A DNA stretch of 64,000 nucleotides from Paeniglutamicibacter sulfureus (GTDB lineage Bacteria > Actinomycetota > Actinomycetes > Actinomycetales > Micrococcaceae): positions 3,968,001 to 4,032,000 of the forward strand of contig NZ_BAAAWO010000001.1 in assembly GCF_039535115.1 (NCBI RefSeq), given 5' to 3'. Numbering within the stretch: position 1 is the first letter of the stretch; each line of letters opens with the position of its first letter. The position numbers were made by a program, and so were the translations under genes. Below the pieces are notes generated by a model. It did no database searches, had not been told where the DNA came from, and saw only the letters and a list, made by a program, of their open reading frames with translations. This document shows, in pieces, positions 28,693-37,901 of this stretch.

Positions 28693-29217
28693 CTAGCGTG
28701 AGGCGTTGGCCTCACGGTGCTTTGCCGCCAGCACCAGGTAGTGGGCGGCGTTTTCCTTCAGGTTTTCCACCTCCTCGTCGCTCAGTTCGCGGCGGACCTT
28801 GGCCGGGACCCCGGCAACCAGCGAGCGCGGGGGAACCTGCGTTCCCTCGAGCACCAGCGCACCTGCGGCCACCAGGGAGCTCTCCCCGATGACGGCACCG
28901 TTCATGATGGTCGCGCTCATGCCGATGAGGCAGTCGTTGCCCACGGTGGCGCCGTGGACCACGGCCGAATGGCCCACCGAGACGCGCTCGCCGATGGTGC
29001 AGGGAAAACCGGTATCCGCGTGCAGGACCACGTTGTCCTGGAGATTGGTGCCTTCCTTGACGGTAATGGTGTCCGAGTCCCCGCGGGCCGAGACGCCGTA
29101 AAAGGCGCTGGTGTTTGCGGCCATGGAGACGTCCCCGGAAAGCGTGGCCGTCGGTGCCACAAAAGCGGTGGGGTCGACGGTTGGTGTGATCGAGTCAATG
29201 GTGATGATGTGGGCCAT
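28693..29217 (-). CDS. Gamma carbonic anhydrase-like hexapeptide-repeat protein
   Basis: A left-handed beta-helix protein of 174 residues with repeated hexapeptides. Metal-ligand histidines of gamma carbonic anhydrases are visible in NVVLHADTG, RVSVGHSAVVHGATVG. The trimeric enzyme would interconvert CO2 and bicarbonate with zinc or iron, but many homologues (PaaY/YrdA type) have weak or other activities. Upstream coding-like extension was rejected; ATG 29217 begins MAHIITIDSITP, a typical start. It forms a probable two-gene unit with the Gfo/Idh/MocA gene. Confidence 0.87.
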   Translation of the reverse strand: MAHIITIDSITPTVDPTAFVAPTATLSGDVSMAANTSAFYGVSARGDSDTITVKEGTNLQDNVVLHADTGFPCTIGERVSVGHSAVVHGATVGNDCLIGMSATIMNGAVIGESSLVAAGALVLEGTQVPPRSLVAGVPAKVRRELSDEEVENLKENAAHYLVLAAKHREANASR

Positions 29218-29561
29218 GACACCCACTGTAGCCTGTGCCCTGCGCCCATTTTGGCTGTGCGACACAACAAGGCGCGAAGCCGTTTTCGGGAATTTTCGAG
29301 GCCCGGGCCACGGAGGTGTCCCGTGGTCATCCATCGGTTCGGCTGATGGTGGCACCCTGCGGATGCGGAAGTCCGGGCAATGACATGGACGAGGCCGTGG
29401 GCCGGCATTCTTGCCAACGGGGCTTGGCTGGTTGGCGTGGGGACGGCATGCGGTGGCCACGGCCTTGGGCAACCGGATAGTGTTGTCCTTCGGCTCCGCG
29501 CCTTGGGGCTGCGGAACCTGAGACGGTGTTCGGATGCAAAAGAACGGGAGCAGCTGGGACG

Positions 29562-30119
29562 ATGTGGCCGCAGCACAAGGTTGAGGTATACGAGCAAATG
29601 GTCGCGGCCCTCCGGCACACACTTGAGGAGCAGTCGGAGAATATCCCGGCCGAGGTCCTGGAACGACTGAACGGGATCATCAGGTCAGCGGTTCACTCCA
29701 TCGACACCAGTCCGGAAATCGTGGCGGTGGGCCTGCCGGACATCGAGCCCGACGTTCTCGAGCCCGTGGTGGCCGAAGAGACATCGGTCGATTCCGCCCC
29801 GGCCGCGGTGAGCACCGTGGTCGATCCCTTCCGCCATGGCGCCCACGCCGAGGCCAACAGGATGCTTAAGGCCAGGCAACTGGCCCGCTGGCTCTGGGAC
29901 CGGGACATCGGCGGTGACCAGGTTTTGGGCTTTAGCAACAAATGGCGCAACAAGATCGCCAGGGCCGCTGGCGTCAATCCACCCTCCACCTTGGAAACCT
30001 GGACGGTTGCCGTGGACCTGATGGGGCGCATGCAACAGCTGGCCGATTCGGGGACCCAACCAGAGGCCAGCGAACGCCAGCATCTGGACGAACATGACCA
30101 GTGGGCCGCTGAGCAGTAG
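29562..30119 (+). CDS. Conserved-looking hypothetical protein
   Basis: I do not recognise this 185-residue, mostly helical protein. The first 60 residues look amphipathic (KVEVYEQMVAALRHTLEEQSENIPAEVLERL). A Pro/Glu/Val-rich linker (about 60-95) follows, then a basic helical segment near 105-160 with HAEANRMLKARQLARWLWDRDIGG and NKWRNKIARAAGVNPPSTLETW. The last part resembles a DNA-binding-like helix bundle, without a definite match. ATG 29562 has GGGACG upstream; an earlier ATG at 29526 is possible. Codon use matches neighbours, so the gene is probably real. Convergent with purU. Confidence 0.65.
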   Translation: MWPQHKVEVYEQMVAALRHTLEEQSENIPAEVLERLNGIIRSAVHSIDTSPEIVAVGLPDIEPDVLEPVVAEETSVDSAPAAVSTVVDPFRHGAHAEANRMLKARQLARWLWDRDIGGDQVLGFSNKWRNKIARAAGVNPPSTLETWTVAVDLMGRMQQLADSGTQPEASERQHLDEHDQWAAEQ

Positions 30120-30171
30120 CACTTCCTTAGCAGCTACCTGGGGCCAGCGCCGAAAGGGGCTGGGAAGAAAA

Positions 30172-30196
30172 GCCGGCACCAGGTACTGGTGCCGGC
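30172..30196 (-). terminator. Terminator of purU
   Basis: The arms GCCGGCACCAG/CTGGTGCCGGC form an 11-bp stem with a 3-nt loop. On the minus strand they are followed by TTTTCTT, a classic intrinsic terminator. Confidence 0.85.
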
Positions 30197-30204
30197 CCGC
30201 CAGA

Positions 30205-31053
30205 CTAGGAGAAGACGACGGTGCGGTAGCCGTCGAGCATGACGCGGCGCTCGGCATGCCAGGCCACTGCCCGGGTCAAGGTGCGGCCCTCCACATCCCG
30301 GCCCATCGCCACGAACTGCTCGGCGGTGCGTGCATGGTCCACGCGGATGACCTCTTGCTCGATGATCGGTCCCTCGTCCAGGTCAGCCGTCACGTAGTGG
30401 GCGGTGGCGCCAATGATCTTCACGCCGCGCGCGTGCGCCTGGTGGTAGGGCTTGGCCCCCTTGAAAGATGGCAGGAACGAGTGGTGGATGTTGATGGCAC
30501 GGCCGTTCAGTGCGCGGCACAAGTCATCCGACAGGATCTGCATGTAGCGGGCCAACACCACCAGCTCGATGTCGTGCTCGTCAACCAGAGCCAGCAACCG
30601 GGCCTCGGCCTCGGCCTTGGTCGCAGCGGTGACAGGTATGTGGATGAATTCGATGCCATGGAAATCGGCCATGGGCTTCAGATCCAGGTGGTTGGAGACA
30701 ATGACCGGGATATCCACCGGCAAGGTCCCTGCACGCTGGGAGTAGAGCAGGTCGTTGAGGGCGTGGCCTTCCTTGGACACCATGATCATGGTGCGTACCC
30801 GGGAACCCGCGGCGGTTACCTTCAGCTCCATCCCGAACCGTTCCTTGACCGGGCCCAGTGATCCGCGCACGGTCTCGAGATCCTGGCCGGTGGCCACGGC
30901 GATGCGCATGAAGAAGTTGTGGGTCTCCGGGCTCTCGAACTGCTGCGACTCGGTGATGTTGCAACCGGCGCTCAGCAACGCTCCCGAGACGGCATGGACG
31001 ATGCCCGGGCGGTCGGGGCATGACAGGGACACAATGAAATCGTTGGTGCTCAC
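30205..31053 (-). CDS. purU: Formyltetrahydrofolate deformylase
   Basis: Hydrolyses 10-formyl-THF to THF and formate, balancing the one-carbon pool and feeding formate to PurT-type purine synthesis. 282 residues. The N-terminal ACT domain (FIVSLSCPDRPGIVHAVSGALLSAGCNI) senses small molecules. The C-terminal formyltransferase fold has LARYMQILS, NIHHSFLPSFKGAKPYHQA (catalytic N-H...) and GATAHYVTADLDEGPII with the catalytic Asp. The GTG at 31053 begins VSTNDFIVS and matches the family N-terminus. No good SD is seen; an in-frame ATG at 31083 would add ten residues. Confidence 0.94.
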   Translation of the reverse strand: MSTNDFIVSLSCPDRPGIVHAVSGALLSAGCNITESQQFESPETHNFFMRIAVATGQDLETVRGSLGPVKERFGMELKVTAAGSRVRTMIMVSKEGHALNDLLYSQRAGTLPVDIPVIVSNHLDLKPMADFHGIEFIHIPVTAATKAEAEARLLALVDEHDIELVVLARYMQILSDDLCRALNGRAINIHHSFLPSFKGAKPYHQAHARGVKIIGATAHYVTADLDEGPIIEQEVIRVDHARTAEQFVAMGRDVEGRTLTRAVAWHAERRVMLDGYRTVVFS

Positions 31054-31113
31054 GGGGATTACGCTACAGGCAGCCCTCGCCATGGCTGAATCCTGCAGTT
31101 AAATGAAGCATTT

Positions 31114-32211
31114 CTAGTCGGCACCGACCGCCGCGACGGGTGCATCCAGCAGCCGTTGCGCGGCAACAGCTGCGGCCCGGCCAGCGCGCGTTGCCCCGAC
31201 GGTGGAGGCTGAGGCGCCGTAGCCCACCAGGAAGAGGCCGGGGACCTTGTCGACGGTGACGGAGTCCTCGCCCATGACGATGCCGCCGCCGGGTTCGCGC
31301 AGGCCCAGCGGAGCCAAGTGGTCAAGCGAGGCCCGGAACCCGGTGGCCCAAAGGATGACGTCGACGTCCTCGGTGGTTCCGTCGGTGAAGGTAACGGCAT
31401 GGGCAGAAATTGAATCAATCCCGCCACGGGAGACCAGCACACCGGAGTCGATGCCCTCGCGGTAGAAATCAGTGAGCGGAAGTCCCGTTACCGAGACCAC
31501 GGATCTCGGAGTCAGGCCCGCCCGGGTGCGGCTGTTGACATTCATCTCCACCTCGATGCCCCAGGACTTGTTCTGGGGTGCTTCCCGCCACTGCGGTGCC
31601 TGTCGGGTGGACCACAGGGTGTCGATGCCCAAGGAGGCGAACTGCAGCAGGAATTGCGCGGCGCTGGTCCCGCCGCCGACCACCAGCACCCGCTTGCCCA
31701 GGAATTGCTCCGGCGCCACGAAGTCGTGGGTGTGCAACTGGCGTCCGGCGAACTCCCGTGCTCCGGGGTAGTAGGGCCAGTACGGCTTGTCCCAGGTTCC
31801 GGTGGCGTTGATGAGCGTAGCGGCGTGGACCTGGCGGCCGTCGGTGGAGATGATGGTGAAGCCTTCGGTCAGCGAGCCGGTGACGGTCTTGGCCTTGAAG
31901 GGCCGGATCACCGGCAGTGCGAACGCCGATTCATAGTCCCCGTAGTAGCGGGTGACCACCGCGGAGGCTGGTTCGGATGGGGCGGGTGTGTCCAATTCCA
32001 TGCCGGGAAGGGAGTGCAATCCGTGGGCGCGGTCAAAGGTCAGCGAGTCCCAGCGATGGCGCCACGCGCCGCCGGGGCCCTCGTTGGCATCCAGCACCAC
32101 GAAGTCCTGAAAGGGGACCAAGCCCTTGCGCCGCAGGTGGTGCGCCGCGGAAAGTCCCGCCTGGCCTGCACCAATGACGACCGTACGCAACTGCTCACCC
32201 ATGGACTGCAT
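31114..32211 (-). CDS. FAD-dependent NAD(P)-binding monooxygenase-like protein
   Basis: A 365-residue flavoprotein of the flavin-monooxygenase/CzcO-like group. The first dinucleotide motif VVIGAGQAGLSAAHHL near residue 10 binds FAD. The second, VLVVGGGTSAAQFLLQFA, near residue 165 should bind NADPH. An ATG motif INATGTWDKPYWPYYPG and the C-terminal WATGFRASLDHL ... VPGLFLVGYG complete the pattern. ATG 32211 was chosen because AAGGAGGG lies 10 bases upstream; the frame extends to 32253. Similar proteins oxidise S- or N-containing compounds; substrate unknown. It lies 60 bases from purU on the same strand. Confidence 0.85.
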   Translation of the reverse strand: MQSMGEQLRTVVIGAGQAGLSAAHHLRRKGLVPFQDFVVLDANEGPGGAWRHRWDSLTFDRAHGLHSLPGMELDTPAPSEPASAVVTRYYGDYESAFALPVIRPFKAKTVTGSLTEGFTIISTDGRQVHAATLINATGTWDKPYWPYYPGAREFAGRQLHTHDFVAPEQFLGKRVLVVGGGTSAAQFLLQFASLGIDTLWSTRQAPQWREAPQNKSWGIEVEMNVNSRTRAGLTPRSVVSVTGLPLTDFYREGIDSGVLVSRGGIDSISAHAVTFTDGTTEDVDVILWATGFRASLDHLAPLGLREPGGGIVMGEDSVTVDKVPGLFLVGYGASASTVGATRAGRAAAVAAQRLLDAPVAAVGAD

Positions 32212-32306
32212 GTCGGCTGGCCCTCCTTGAGGACGTGGTAATTGAAGATTCAAGTGTCACCCGGTGTAACAGTCTGACCCGCGGGCCTATTCCGACTAAT
32301 ATCGAA

Positions 32307-32390
32307 GGGTGTCGCAACTGGCGTTGGGTGGGGTGAACCACCGGGGAGCGGCACATGAGCTAACCACGGACCGCGCGCCTGGGTCCGGGG
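32307..32390 (+). ncRNA. ZTP (pfl) riboswitch upstream of glyA-folD
   Basis: Senses ZTP/AICAR-phosphates that build up when 10-formyl-THF is scarce and turns on folate one-carbon genes. The consensus core is visible: GTCGCAACTGGCG, then GGTGGGGTGAACCACCGGGGAGC (hairpin and conserved GGGGAGC split across 32330-32349), a variable linker, and the second domain ACCGCGCGCCTGGGT with the conserved CGCCTGGG. It lies 64 bases before glyA, a typical target. No U-tract terminator is obvious, so regulation may be translational. Confidence 0.85.
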
Positions 32391-32453
32391 GTTGAATGAT
32401 TCGCAATGTGACCCTGCCCGAAGAACAACCCTCACCCACTGGAGTTCAACATC

Positions 32454-33740
32454 ATGAGCAAGAATCCCGTGACCAACCAATCCCTCGCCGAGCTCGACCC
32501 GGAAATCGCCGAGGTCCTGAAGCTTGAGCTTGGCCGCCAGCGCGACACCCTGGAAATGATCGCCTCCGAGAACTTTGCGCCGCGCGCGGTGCTCGAGGCC
32601 CAGGGCTCGGTGCTGACCAACAAGTACGCCGAGGGCTACCCGGGCCGCCGCTACTACGGCGGCTGCGAGCACGTGGACGTGGCCGAGAACCTGGCCATCG
32701 AGCGCGTGAAATCCCTCTTCGGCTCCAAGTTCGCCAACGTCCAGCCGCACTCCGGCGCCAGCGCCAACGCCGCTGCCCTCTCGGCCATGATCGAACCCGG
32801 GGACAAGATCCTTGGCCTTTCCCTGGCCCACGGCGGACACCTGACCCACGGCATGAAGCTGAACTTCTCCGGCAAGCTCTACAAGGTTGCCGCCTACGAG
32901 GTCGACCCGGAAACCTTCCGCGTGGACATGGACAAGCTTCGTGCCCAGGCGATCGCCGAGAAGCCGCAGGTCATCATCGCCGGCTGGTCCGCCTACCCGC
33001 GCCAGCTCGATTTCGCCGCCTTCCGTGCCATCGCCGACGAGGTCGGCGCCAAGCTCTGGGTCGACATGGCCCACTTTGCCGGCCTGGTCGCGGCAGGACT
33101 GCACCCCAACCCGGTGCCCTTTGCCGACGTGGTGACCTCCACCGTGCACAAGACCCTTGCAGGTCCGCGCTCGGGGTTGATCCTGACCAACGACGAGGCA
33201 CTGGCCAAGAAGATCAACTCCAACGTCTTCCCGGGCCACCAGGGCGGGCCGCTGATGCACGCCATCGCCGGCAAGGCGGTTGCCTTCAAGATCGCAGCCG
33301 GCGAGGAATTCAAGGCACGCCAGGAGCTCACCCTGGAAGGTGCCAAGCTGCTGGCCGAGCGCCTCACCGCCGAGGATGTCACCGCGGCGGGCGTCTCGGT
33401 GCTCACCGGCGGCACCGACGTGCACCTGGTCCTGGTGGACCTGCGCAATTCGGAGCTGGACGGCAAGCAAGCCGAGGACCTGCTGCATGAAATCGGCATC
33501 ACCGTGAACCGCAACTCGGTGCCGTTCGACCCGCGCCCGCCGATGACCACGTCGGGCCTGCGCATCGGCACCCCGGCGCTGGCCACCCGCGGTTTCGACG
33601 CCGCTGCCTTCGCCGAAGTCGCCGACATCATCGGCGAGGCACTGCGTGACGGACAGAAGGCTGACAAGGACGCGCTGGCCAAGCGCGTGAACACCCTGGC
33701 AAAGGCCTTCCCGCTCTATGAGGGTCTCGAAGACTGGTAA
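32454..33740 (+). CDS. glyA: Serine hydroxymethyltransferase
   Basis: PLP enzyme that converts serine plus THF to glycine plus 5,10-methylene-THF, the main entry to the one-carbon pool. 428 residues, normal length. Motifs: [52 protein letters not shown], the PLP lysine in [16 protein letters not shown], and [24 protein letters not shown]. It is preceded by a ZTP riboswitch and followed after 77 bases by folD, forming a folate operon. Confidence 0.97.
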   Translation: MSKNPVTNQSLAELDPEIAEVLKLELGRQRDTLEMIASENFAPRAVLEAQGSVLTNKYAEGYPGRRYYGGCEHVDVAENLAIERVKSLFGSKFANVQPHSGASANAAALSAMIEPGDKILGLSLAHGGHLTHGMKLNFSGKLYKVAAYEVDPETFRVDMDKLRAQAIAEKPQVIIAGWSAYPRQLDFAAFRAIADEVGAKLWVDMAHFAGLVAAGLHPNPVPFADVVTSTVHKTLAGPRSGLILTNDEALAKKINSNVFPGHQGGPLMHAIAGKAVAFKIAAGEEFKARQELTLEGAKLLAERLTAEDVTAAGVSVLTGGTDVHLVLVDLRNSELDGKQAEDLLHEIGITVNRNSVPFDPRPPMTTSGLRIGTPALATRGFDAAAFAEVADIIGEALRDGQKADKDALAKRVNTLAKAFPLYEGLEDW

Positions 33741-33817
33741 ACGGCCGCCGGCCACCGAACACCGCCCGCACCATGCGCGCACGGGAACTAACTCTTGAAA
33801 CGGAGCACCACAAACAC

Positions 33818-34699
33818 ATGACTGCACAGATTCTTGACGGCAAGGCAACGGCAAAGGCCCTCAAGGCCGAACTGACCGAACGCGTGGCCAAACTCGCCGA
33901 GCGCGGCGTCACCCCGGGCCTGGGCACCATCCTGGTCGGATCCGACCCGGGCTCGACCTGGTACGTCGGCGGCAAGCACAAGGACTGCGCCGAAGTCGGC
34001 ATCAAGTCGATCCGCGTGGACCTGCCCGAGGAGACCACCCAGGACGAGCTGCTGGCCAAGGTCCGCGAGCTGAACGAGAACCCGGAATGCACCGGCTACA
34101 TCGTCCAGCTGCCGCTGCCCAAGCAGATCGACCAGGACGTCATCCTCGAGGCCATGGACCCGGCCAAGGATGCCGACGGCCTGCACCCGATGAACCTGGG
34201 CCGCCTGGTCGCCAACGTCAACCGCCCGATGACCTCGCCGCTGCCGTGCACCCCCAAGGGCTGCGTTGAGCTGCTGGCTCGCCACGACATCGACCTGAAC
34301 GGCAAGAACGTGTTGGTCGTCGGTCGCGGAGTGACCATCGGACGTCCGATCGGGCTGCTGCTGACCCGCCGCGACGTCAATGCGACGGTCACGCTGGCCC
34401 ACACCGGTACCAAGGACCTGGCCCAGCACCTGGCGGAGGCCGATGTGGTCATCGCCGCAGCCGGCCAGCCGCACATGATCAAGGCCAAGGACCTCAAGCC
34501 CGGCGCGATCGTGCTGGACGTGGGCGTCTCGCGCGTCAATGACGAGAACGGCAAGGCCGTTGTCACCGGCGACGTGGAACCTGCAGCCCATGAGGTTGCC
34601 TCCTGGATCTCCCCGAACCCGGGCGGCGTGGGGCCGATGACCCGCGCCATGCTGCTGGCCAATGTGGTCGAATCCGCGGAGCGCGCTGCCGGAATCTAA
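33818..34699 (+). CDS. folD: Methylenetetrahydrofolate dehydrogenase/cyclohydrolase
   Basis: Bifunctional NADP enzyme that turns 5,10-methylene-THF into 10-formyl-THF, completing the path begun by GlyA and supplying PurH. 293 residues. Conserved motifs: [28 protein letters not shown] (catalytic Lys in the Y-V-x-x-K-x-K region), [48 protein letters not shown] and [14 protein letters not shown]. In the catalytic Y-V-x-x-K segment it reads YVGGKHK where most family members read YVRSK, a small departure. ATG 33818 has CGGAG upstream. A strong terminator follows. Confidence 0.96.
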   Translation: MTAQILDGKATAKALKAELTERVAKLAERGVTPGLGTILVGSDPGSTWYVGGKHKDCAEVGIKSIRVDLPEETTQDELLAKVRELNENPECTGYIVQLPLPKQIDQDVILEAMDPAKDADGLHPMNLGRLVANVNRPMTSPLPCTPKGCVELLARHDIDLNGKNVLVVGRGVTIGRPIGLLLTRRDVNATVTLAHTGTKDLAQHLAEADVVIAAAGQPHMIKAKDLKPGAIVLDVGVSRVNDENGKAVVTGDVEPAAHEVASWISPNPGGVGPMTRAMLLANVVESAERAAGI

Positions 34700-34720
34700 C
34701 CGGTTCGCCACCAAGCAACG

Positions 34721-34770
34721 ACGGTCCGGGCGTTCCGTCCTTCAAGTGAAGGACGGAACGCCCGGGCCGT
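34721..34770 (+). terminator. Terminator of the glyA-folD operon
   Basis: A long near-perfect hairpin has the arms 34721-34743 and 34748-34770, with single mismatched positions near the outer end. It is followed by TTTGTCATTT. Confidence 0.8.
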
Positions 34771-34818
34771 TTGTCATTTGCCAGGCAATCGTTGGCTTGC
34801 CTGCATACGATGGTCGCC

Positions 34819-35436
34819 ATGACCCCTGACACCTCATCCGCTTCGCGGCCCACCATCTCGGTGCGTATCCGGTGGGTCATCGGTCTGACGGTGTTCGCGA
34901 TGGCCTGCTTCGCGGTGATGGGTTGGCTGTTCGATCGGCCATTCCATGATGGGGCAGGCAACCGGCTGGTCTTATACGCGGGCTGGCATGACGGAGAGTT
35001 CGCAGTCCTTGCGTGTCTGCTCGGCGGCTTGGCGTTGGGAACCGCGTTGGTTCTATTGATCGCACCGCCGGTTTCACGAATCCGGAGCAATGCCTTGTTC
35101 GTTCTCGTGCAGCTCGTGCTTTTGGCTGCCGGTACCGTGCTGCTACTGTTTTGGATTTTGGTGCTCTTCTTTGCCATGCTCGGCGCCGGGATGGGCGCGA
35201 TGGATTCGGTCACCGCCCCGAATGGACAGCGGGTACTCCTTGACCGCAGCATTGGCGACCAAGACATTGTGTCCGTCTGGGTTCCGGACTCGCCCAACAT
35301 GTATGTGGAGGCACCCAACAGCGGCTTCCCGACAGAAACGAATATTGAGACGAAGGACTGCTCCCTGAATGCGGACGTCCGGCCTTGGATCCTGACCTGC
35401 CAGGGGTTTGACGTGATCCTGGCGGGCACTCACTAG
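34819..35436 (+). CDS. Hypothetical membrane protein
   Basis: I do not recognise this 205-residue protein. It has three clear hydrophobic stretches: IRWVIGLTVFAMACFAVMGWLF (about 14-35), FAVLACLLGGLALGTALVLLIA (about 60-80) and a long ALFVLVQLVLLAAGTVLLLFWILVLFF (about 90-118) that may cross twice. The C-terminal ~80 residues are soluble, probably extracytoplasmic, with two Cys (C-S-L-N...L-T-C) that might pair. ATG 34819 was chosen, with 34810 three codons earlier also possible. Codon use is less GC-biased than neighbours (TTG, GTA, GCA codons). It stands alone upstream of the two-component system. Confidence 0.62.
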   Translation: MTPDTSSASRPTISVRIRWVIGLTVFAMACFAVMGWLFDRPFHDGAGNRLVLYAGWHDGEFAVLACLLGGLALGTALVLLIAPPVSRIRSNALFVLVQLVLLAAGTVLLLFWILVLFFAMLGAGMGAMDSVTAPNGQRVLLDRSIGDQDIVSVWVPDSPNMYVEAPNSGFPTETNIETKDCSLNADVRPWILTCQGFDVILAGTH

Positions 35437-35540
35437 GACAACCCCGCGGGTTAGGCGGCGGTTCGTACTCCCGGCGGAGTATGCGTGCCTACGGCCACGG
35501 CCGGATGATTGCGGAGAGTGAGAACGAGTAGTCTCGTCTC

Positions 35541-36668
35541 ATGATCAACCGACGCCGTCCTCCACTGGGCATCCTGCCGGTGGCCGTGGCGGTCGTGCAA
35601 TTGATCGGAACCCACTTCGCCGCACGGCGGTTTGACGAGTCCCTGCCGTGGGGCGCGGTACTGCTCCTGCTGGCGGGCCCGGCCCTGCTGTTGTTGCGCC
35701 GCCGAGCGCCCGGTCCCATGGTTGCCGGCATCGGGGTGGTGACCGTGGGCTACGTCGTGGCAGGCTTCCCCTGGGGTCCGTTCCCTGTGTCGTTTGCCAT
35801 TGGGTTGGTCCTTGCCGTCCTCGCCGGAGCCCGCTGGTGGGCCTGGGGGAGTGCCGCGGCCGCCGGAATCGTGTTCCTGCTGCTTGCCCTGCAACAGGGG
35901 GAAAGCACCCCGGTCCTCTTCGTGCTCGTGTGGTTGATAGTCGTCCTGTTGGCAGGGGAGCTGGGGCGCAGTGCCAAAGCCCGCCGCGACGAGTTCCGTC
36001 GGGCAGCCAACGAGCGGGCCAGGCACCAGCGCGACGAGGAACGCCTGGTGCTGGCACGGGACATCCACGACGTTGTGGCGCATTCGCTGTCCATGATCAA
36101 CGTACAGGCTTCCGTGGCGCTGCACTTGGCCAAGAAGGACGGCGACACCTCCGGGATGCTCGCAGCACTGGAAAACATCAAGACCGGCTCCAAGGACGCG
36201 CTCTCCGAGGTCCGCGACGTCCTTGCCGTCCTGCGACAAGACGCGCCGCGGGTTCCCAGCCAACGGCTGGAGCAACTCGACGAACTCATCGCGAGGGTCC
36301 GCGGAGCGAACCTGACCATCTCCTTTACCCCGCCGGTGCTGCCGCCCCCGGAATGGATCGATGAGCGCGTGGAGAACATTCTCTACCGGGTGGTGCAGGA
36401 ATCCCTGACCAACATCGTGCGGCACGCGAAGGCCAGCCGCGTGACCGTGGCCGTCGAACTTGATGACGTGCATGCCGCGGTCGCCGTGACGGACAACGGG
36501 ATCGGCATGGGCACCGGGGACGAGGGCAACGGGATTGGCGGGATGCGCGAACGCCTGGGCGCCCAGGGCGGAAAGCTCACCATCACCACCGGAGGAGCCG
36601 GCGGAGCGGGCAGGGTCGGAACGCGCATCGATGCCTGGCTGCCGGCACCCGGGAAGCCGCATGACTGA
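35541..36668 (+). CDS. Sensor histidine kinase (NarL-type, HisKA_3)
   Basis: Membrane sensor of a two-component system, 375 residues. Four to five N-terminal hydrophobic segments lie within residues 10-140, with no large extracytoplasmic domain, so the signal is likely membrane-borne. A coiled linker then leads to the HisKA_3 dimerisation domain with the phospho-accepting H176 in RDIHDVVAHSLSMI. The ATPase domain has NILYRVVQESLTNIVRHAKA (N box), VTDNGIGMG (D box) and G-x-G-x-x-G-M-R-E-R. It overlaps or abuts the response regulator gene. The family resembles LiaS/DesK-like kinases of envelope sensing. Confidence 0.93.
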   Translation: MINRRRPPLGILPVAVAVVQLIGTHFAARRFDESLPWGAVLLLLAGPALLLLRRRAPGPMVAGIGVVTVGYVVAGFPWGPFPVSFAIGLVLAVLAGARWWAWGSAAAAGIVFLLLALQQGESTPVLFVLVWLIVVLLAGELGRSAKARRDEFRRAANERARHQRDEERLVLARDIHDVVAHSLSMINVQASVALHLAKKDGDTSGMLAALENIKTGSKDALSEVRDVLAVLRQDAPRVPSQRLEQLDELIARVRGANLTISFTPPVLPPPEWIDERVENILYRVVQESLTNIVRHAKASRVTVAVELDDVHAAVAVTDNGIGMGTGDEGNGIGGMRERLGAQGGKLTITTGGAGGAGRVGTRIDAWLPAPGKPHD

Positions 36669-36705
36669 AACCCCGACACCCCCCGAACCGACACCAGGGA
36701 GCCAC

Positions 36706-37407
36706 ATGATCGGCATTCTCGTCGTTGATGACCAATCGCTGATCAGGGCGGGATTTTCCGCGCTCTTGGGGGCCGAGGACGACATGCAGGTGCTTGGTCA
36801 GGCTTCCAACGGCGTGCAGGCACTTGCACAGGCGCGCGCCCTGGAACCCGACATCGTGCTGATGGATATCCGCATGCCCCAGGGCGATGGCATCACTGCC
36901 GCTGCGGCCATCGCCTCGGACCCGTCGCTTGCACACACCCGGATCATCATGCTCACGACGTTCGAACTAGACGACTACATCCTCGATTCCATTCGGGCCG
37001 GCGCCTCCGGGTTCCTTGTCAAGGACACCGAACCCGAGGAGCTCATCGCGGCCGTGCGCATCGTCGCGGCGGGGGACTCGCTGCTCTCGCCCTCGGTGAC
37101 CCGAAAGCTGCTGGCACAAGTTGCCGCCACCAAGCCCGTGCCGACGTCGCGGCAACCGGCGGCGTTCGACGTGCTGACCGAACGCGAACGCGAGGTCCTG
37201 ATGCTCATCGGCACGGGCAAGAGCAACTCCGAAATCGCCGAGGAGCTTTTCATCACCCCGCTGACCGCCAAGACCCATGTCTCACGCATCATCGGGAAAA
37301 TGGGAGTGCGCGACCGGACCGGGCTCGTGGTCATCGCCTATGAAAGCGGACTCATCACCCCCGGTGCACAGCCCGCTCCGCAGACCTCCCGACGGAATCC
37401 CGACTAA
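36706..37407 (+). CDS. LuxR/NarL-family response regulator
   Basis: Partner of the preceding kinase, 233 residues. The receiver domain has the acidic pair in LVVDDQSLIRAG, the phospho-acceptor D54 (VLMDIRMPQGDG), T in MLTTF and K in FLVKDTEP. The C-terminal LuxR HTH begins LTEREREVLMLIGTGKSNSEIAEELFITPLTAKTHVSRIIGKMG. ATG 36706 has AGGGAG upstream and gives the family N-terminus; an ATG at 36661 overlapping the kinase stop is equally compatible and adds 15 residues. Likely targets include its own operon and the SHOCT gene downstream. Confidence 0.93.
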   Translation: MIGILVVDDQSLIRAGFSALLGAEDDMQVLGQASNGVQALAQARALEPDIVLMDIRMPQGDGITAAAAIASDPSLAHTRIIMLTTFELDDYILDSIRAGASGFLVKDTEPEELIAAVRIVAAGDSLLSPSVTRKLLAQVAATKPVPTSRQPAAFDVLTEREREVLMLIGTGKSNSEIAEELFITPLTAKTHVSRIIGKMGVRDRTGLVVIAYESGLITPGAQPAPQTSRRNPD

Positions 37408-37565
37408 TCCCGGCTCCACCCGCGCCTGCACCGGCCGGAGTACGCCCCGGACCCCTAGGTGTCTCCACCTGGCCGATGCGGCGAAGGATTCCCAAGGGTG
37501 AAAGTGGATACATGAGGCATAGAGCCTCGGAATCCCGCTATTCACTCTTTGAGGAGCAACCCATC

Positions 37566-37838
37566 ATGACAACCGCGATTCTTCCGGCACTTGCATCCAT
37601 GCCAGCCCACGTCTGGGGACCGGGACATGGCCCCGTATGGTTCTTCCTGTTCCCGCTCTTCTGGATCTTGCTCATTGGATTCTTTATCTTCTTCAGCCGC
37701 CGCATGTACTGGCGCCACCGTGTCCAGGGCGACCCCATGGGCGCCGAAGGCGTGCTGCGCGAGCGCTATGCACGTGGTGAAATCGATGAAACCGAGTACC
37801 GGCAGCGGCTCGAGGTGCTACGGGCCAACCGGAAATAG
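37566..37838 (+). CDS. Small membrane protein with SHOCT domain
   Basis: A 90-residue protein with one strong membrane helix (VWFFLFPLFWILLIGFFIFF, about 24-43), a basic stretch (SRRMYWRHR) and a C-terminal SHOCT motif (GAEGVLRERYARGEIDETEYRQRLEVL). SHOCT segments are short oligomerisation modules, often at the end of small membrane proteins. ATG 37566 has GAGGAG nine bases upstream. It follows the two-component genes by 158 bases and may be a target of that system, which is an inference. Confidence 0.82.
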   Translation: MTTAILPALASMPAHVWGPGHGPVWFFLFPLFWILLIGFFIFFSRRMYWRHRVQGDPMGAEGVLRERYARGEIDETEYRQRLEVLRANRK

Positions 37839-37853
37839 GCCCGGCAACAACTC

Positions 37854-37901
37854 CGACCGAGCACAACCGCGGGTCCAAGGACCCGTGGTTCGGCTCGGTC
37901 G
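37854..37901 (+). terminator. Terminator after the SHOCT gene
   Basis: CGACCGAG...GCGGGTCC (37854-37875) pairs with GGACCCG...CTCGGTCG (37879-37901) as a long stem with two internal mismatches and a 3-nt loop. Confidence 0.75.

Noticed and set aside
32250..33854. A 534-codon open frame opposite glyA
   Set aside because: Covers the ZTP riboswitch and glyA on the wrong strand; no recognisable protein.
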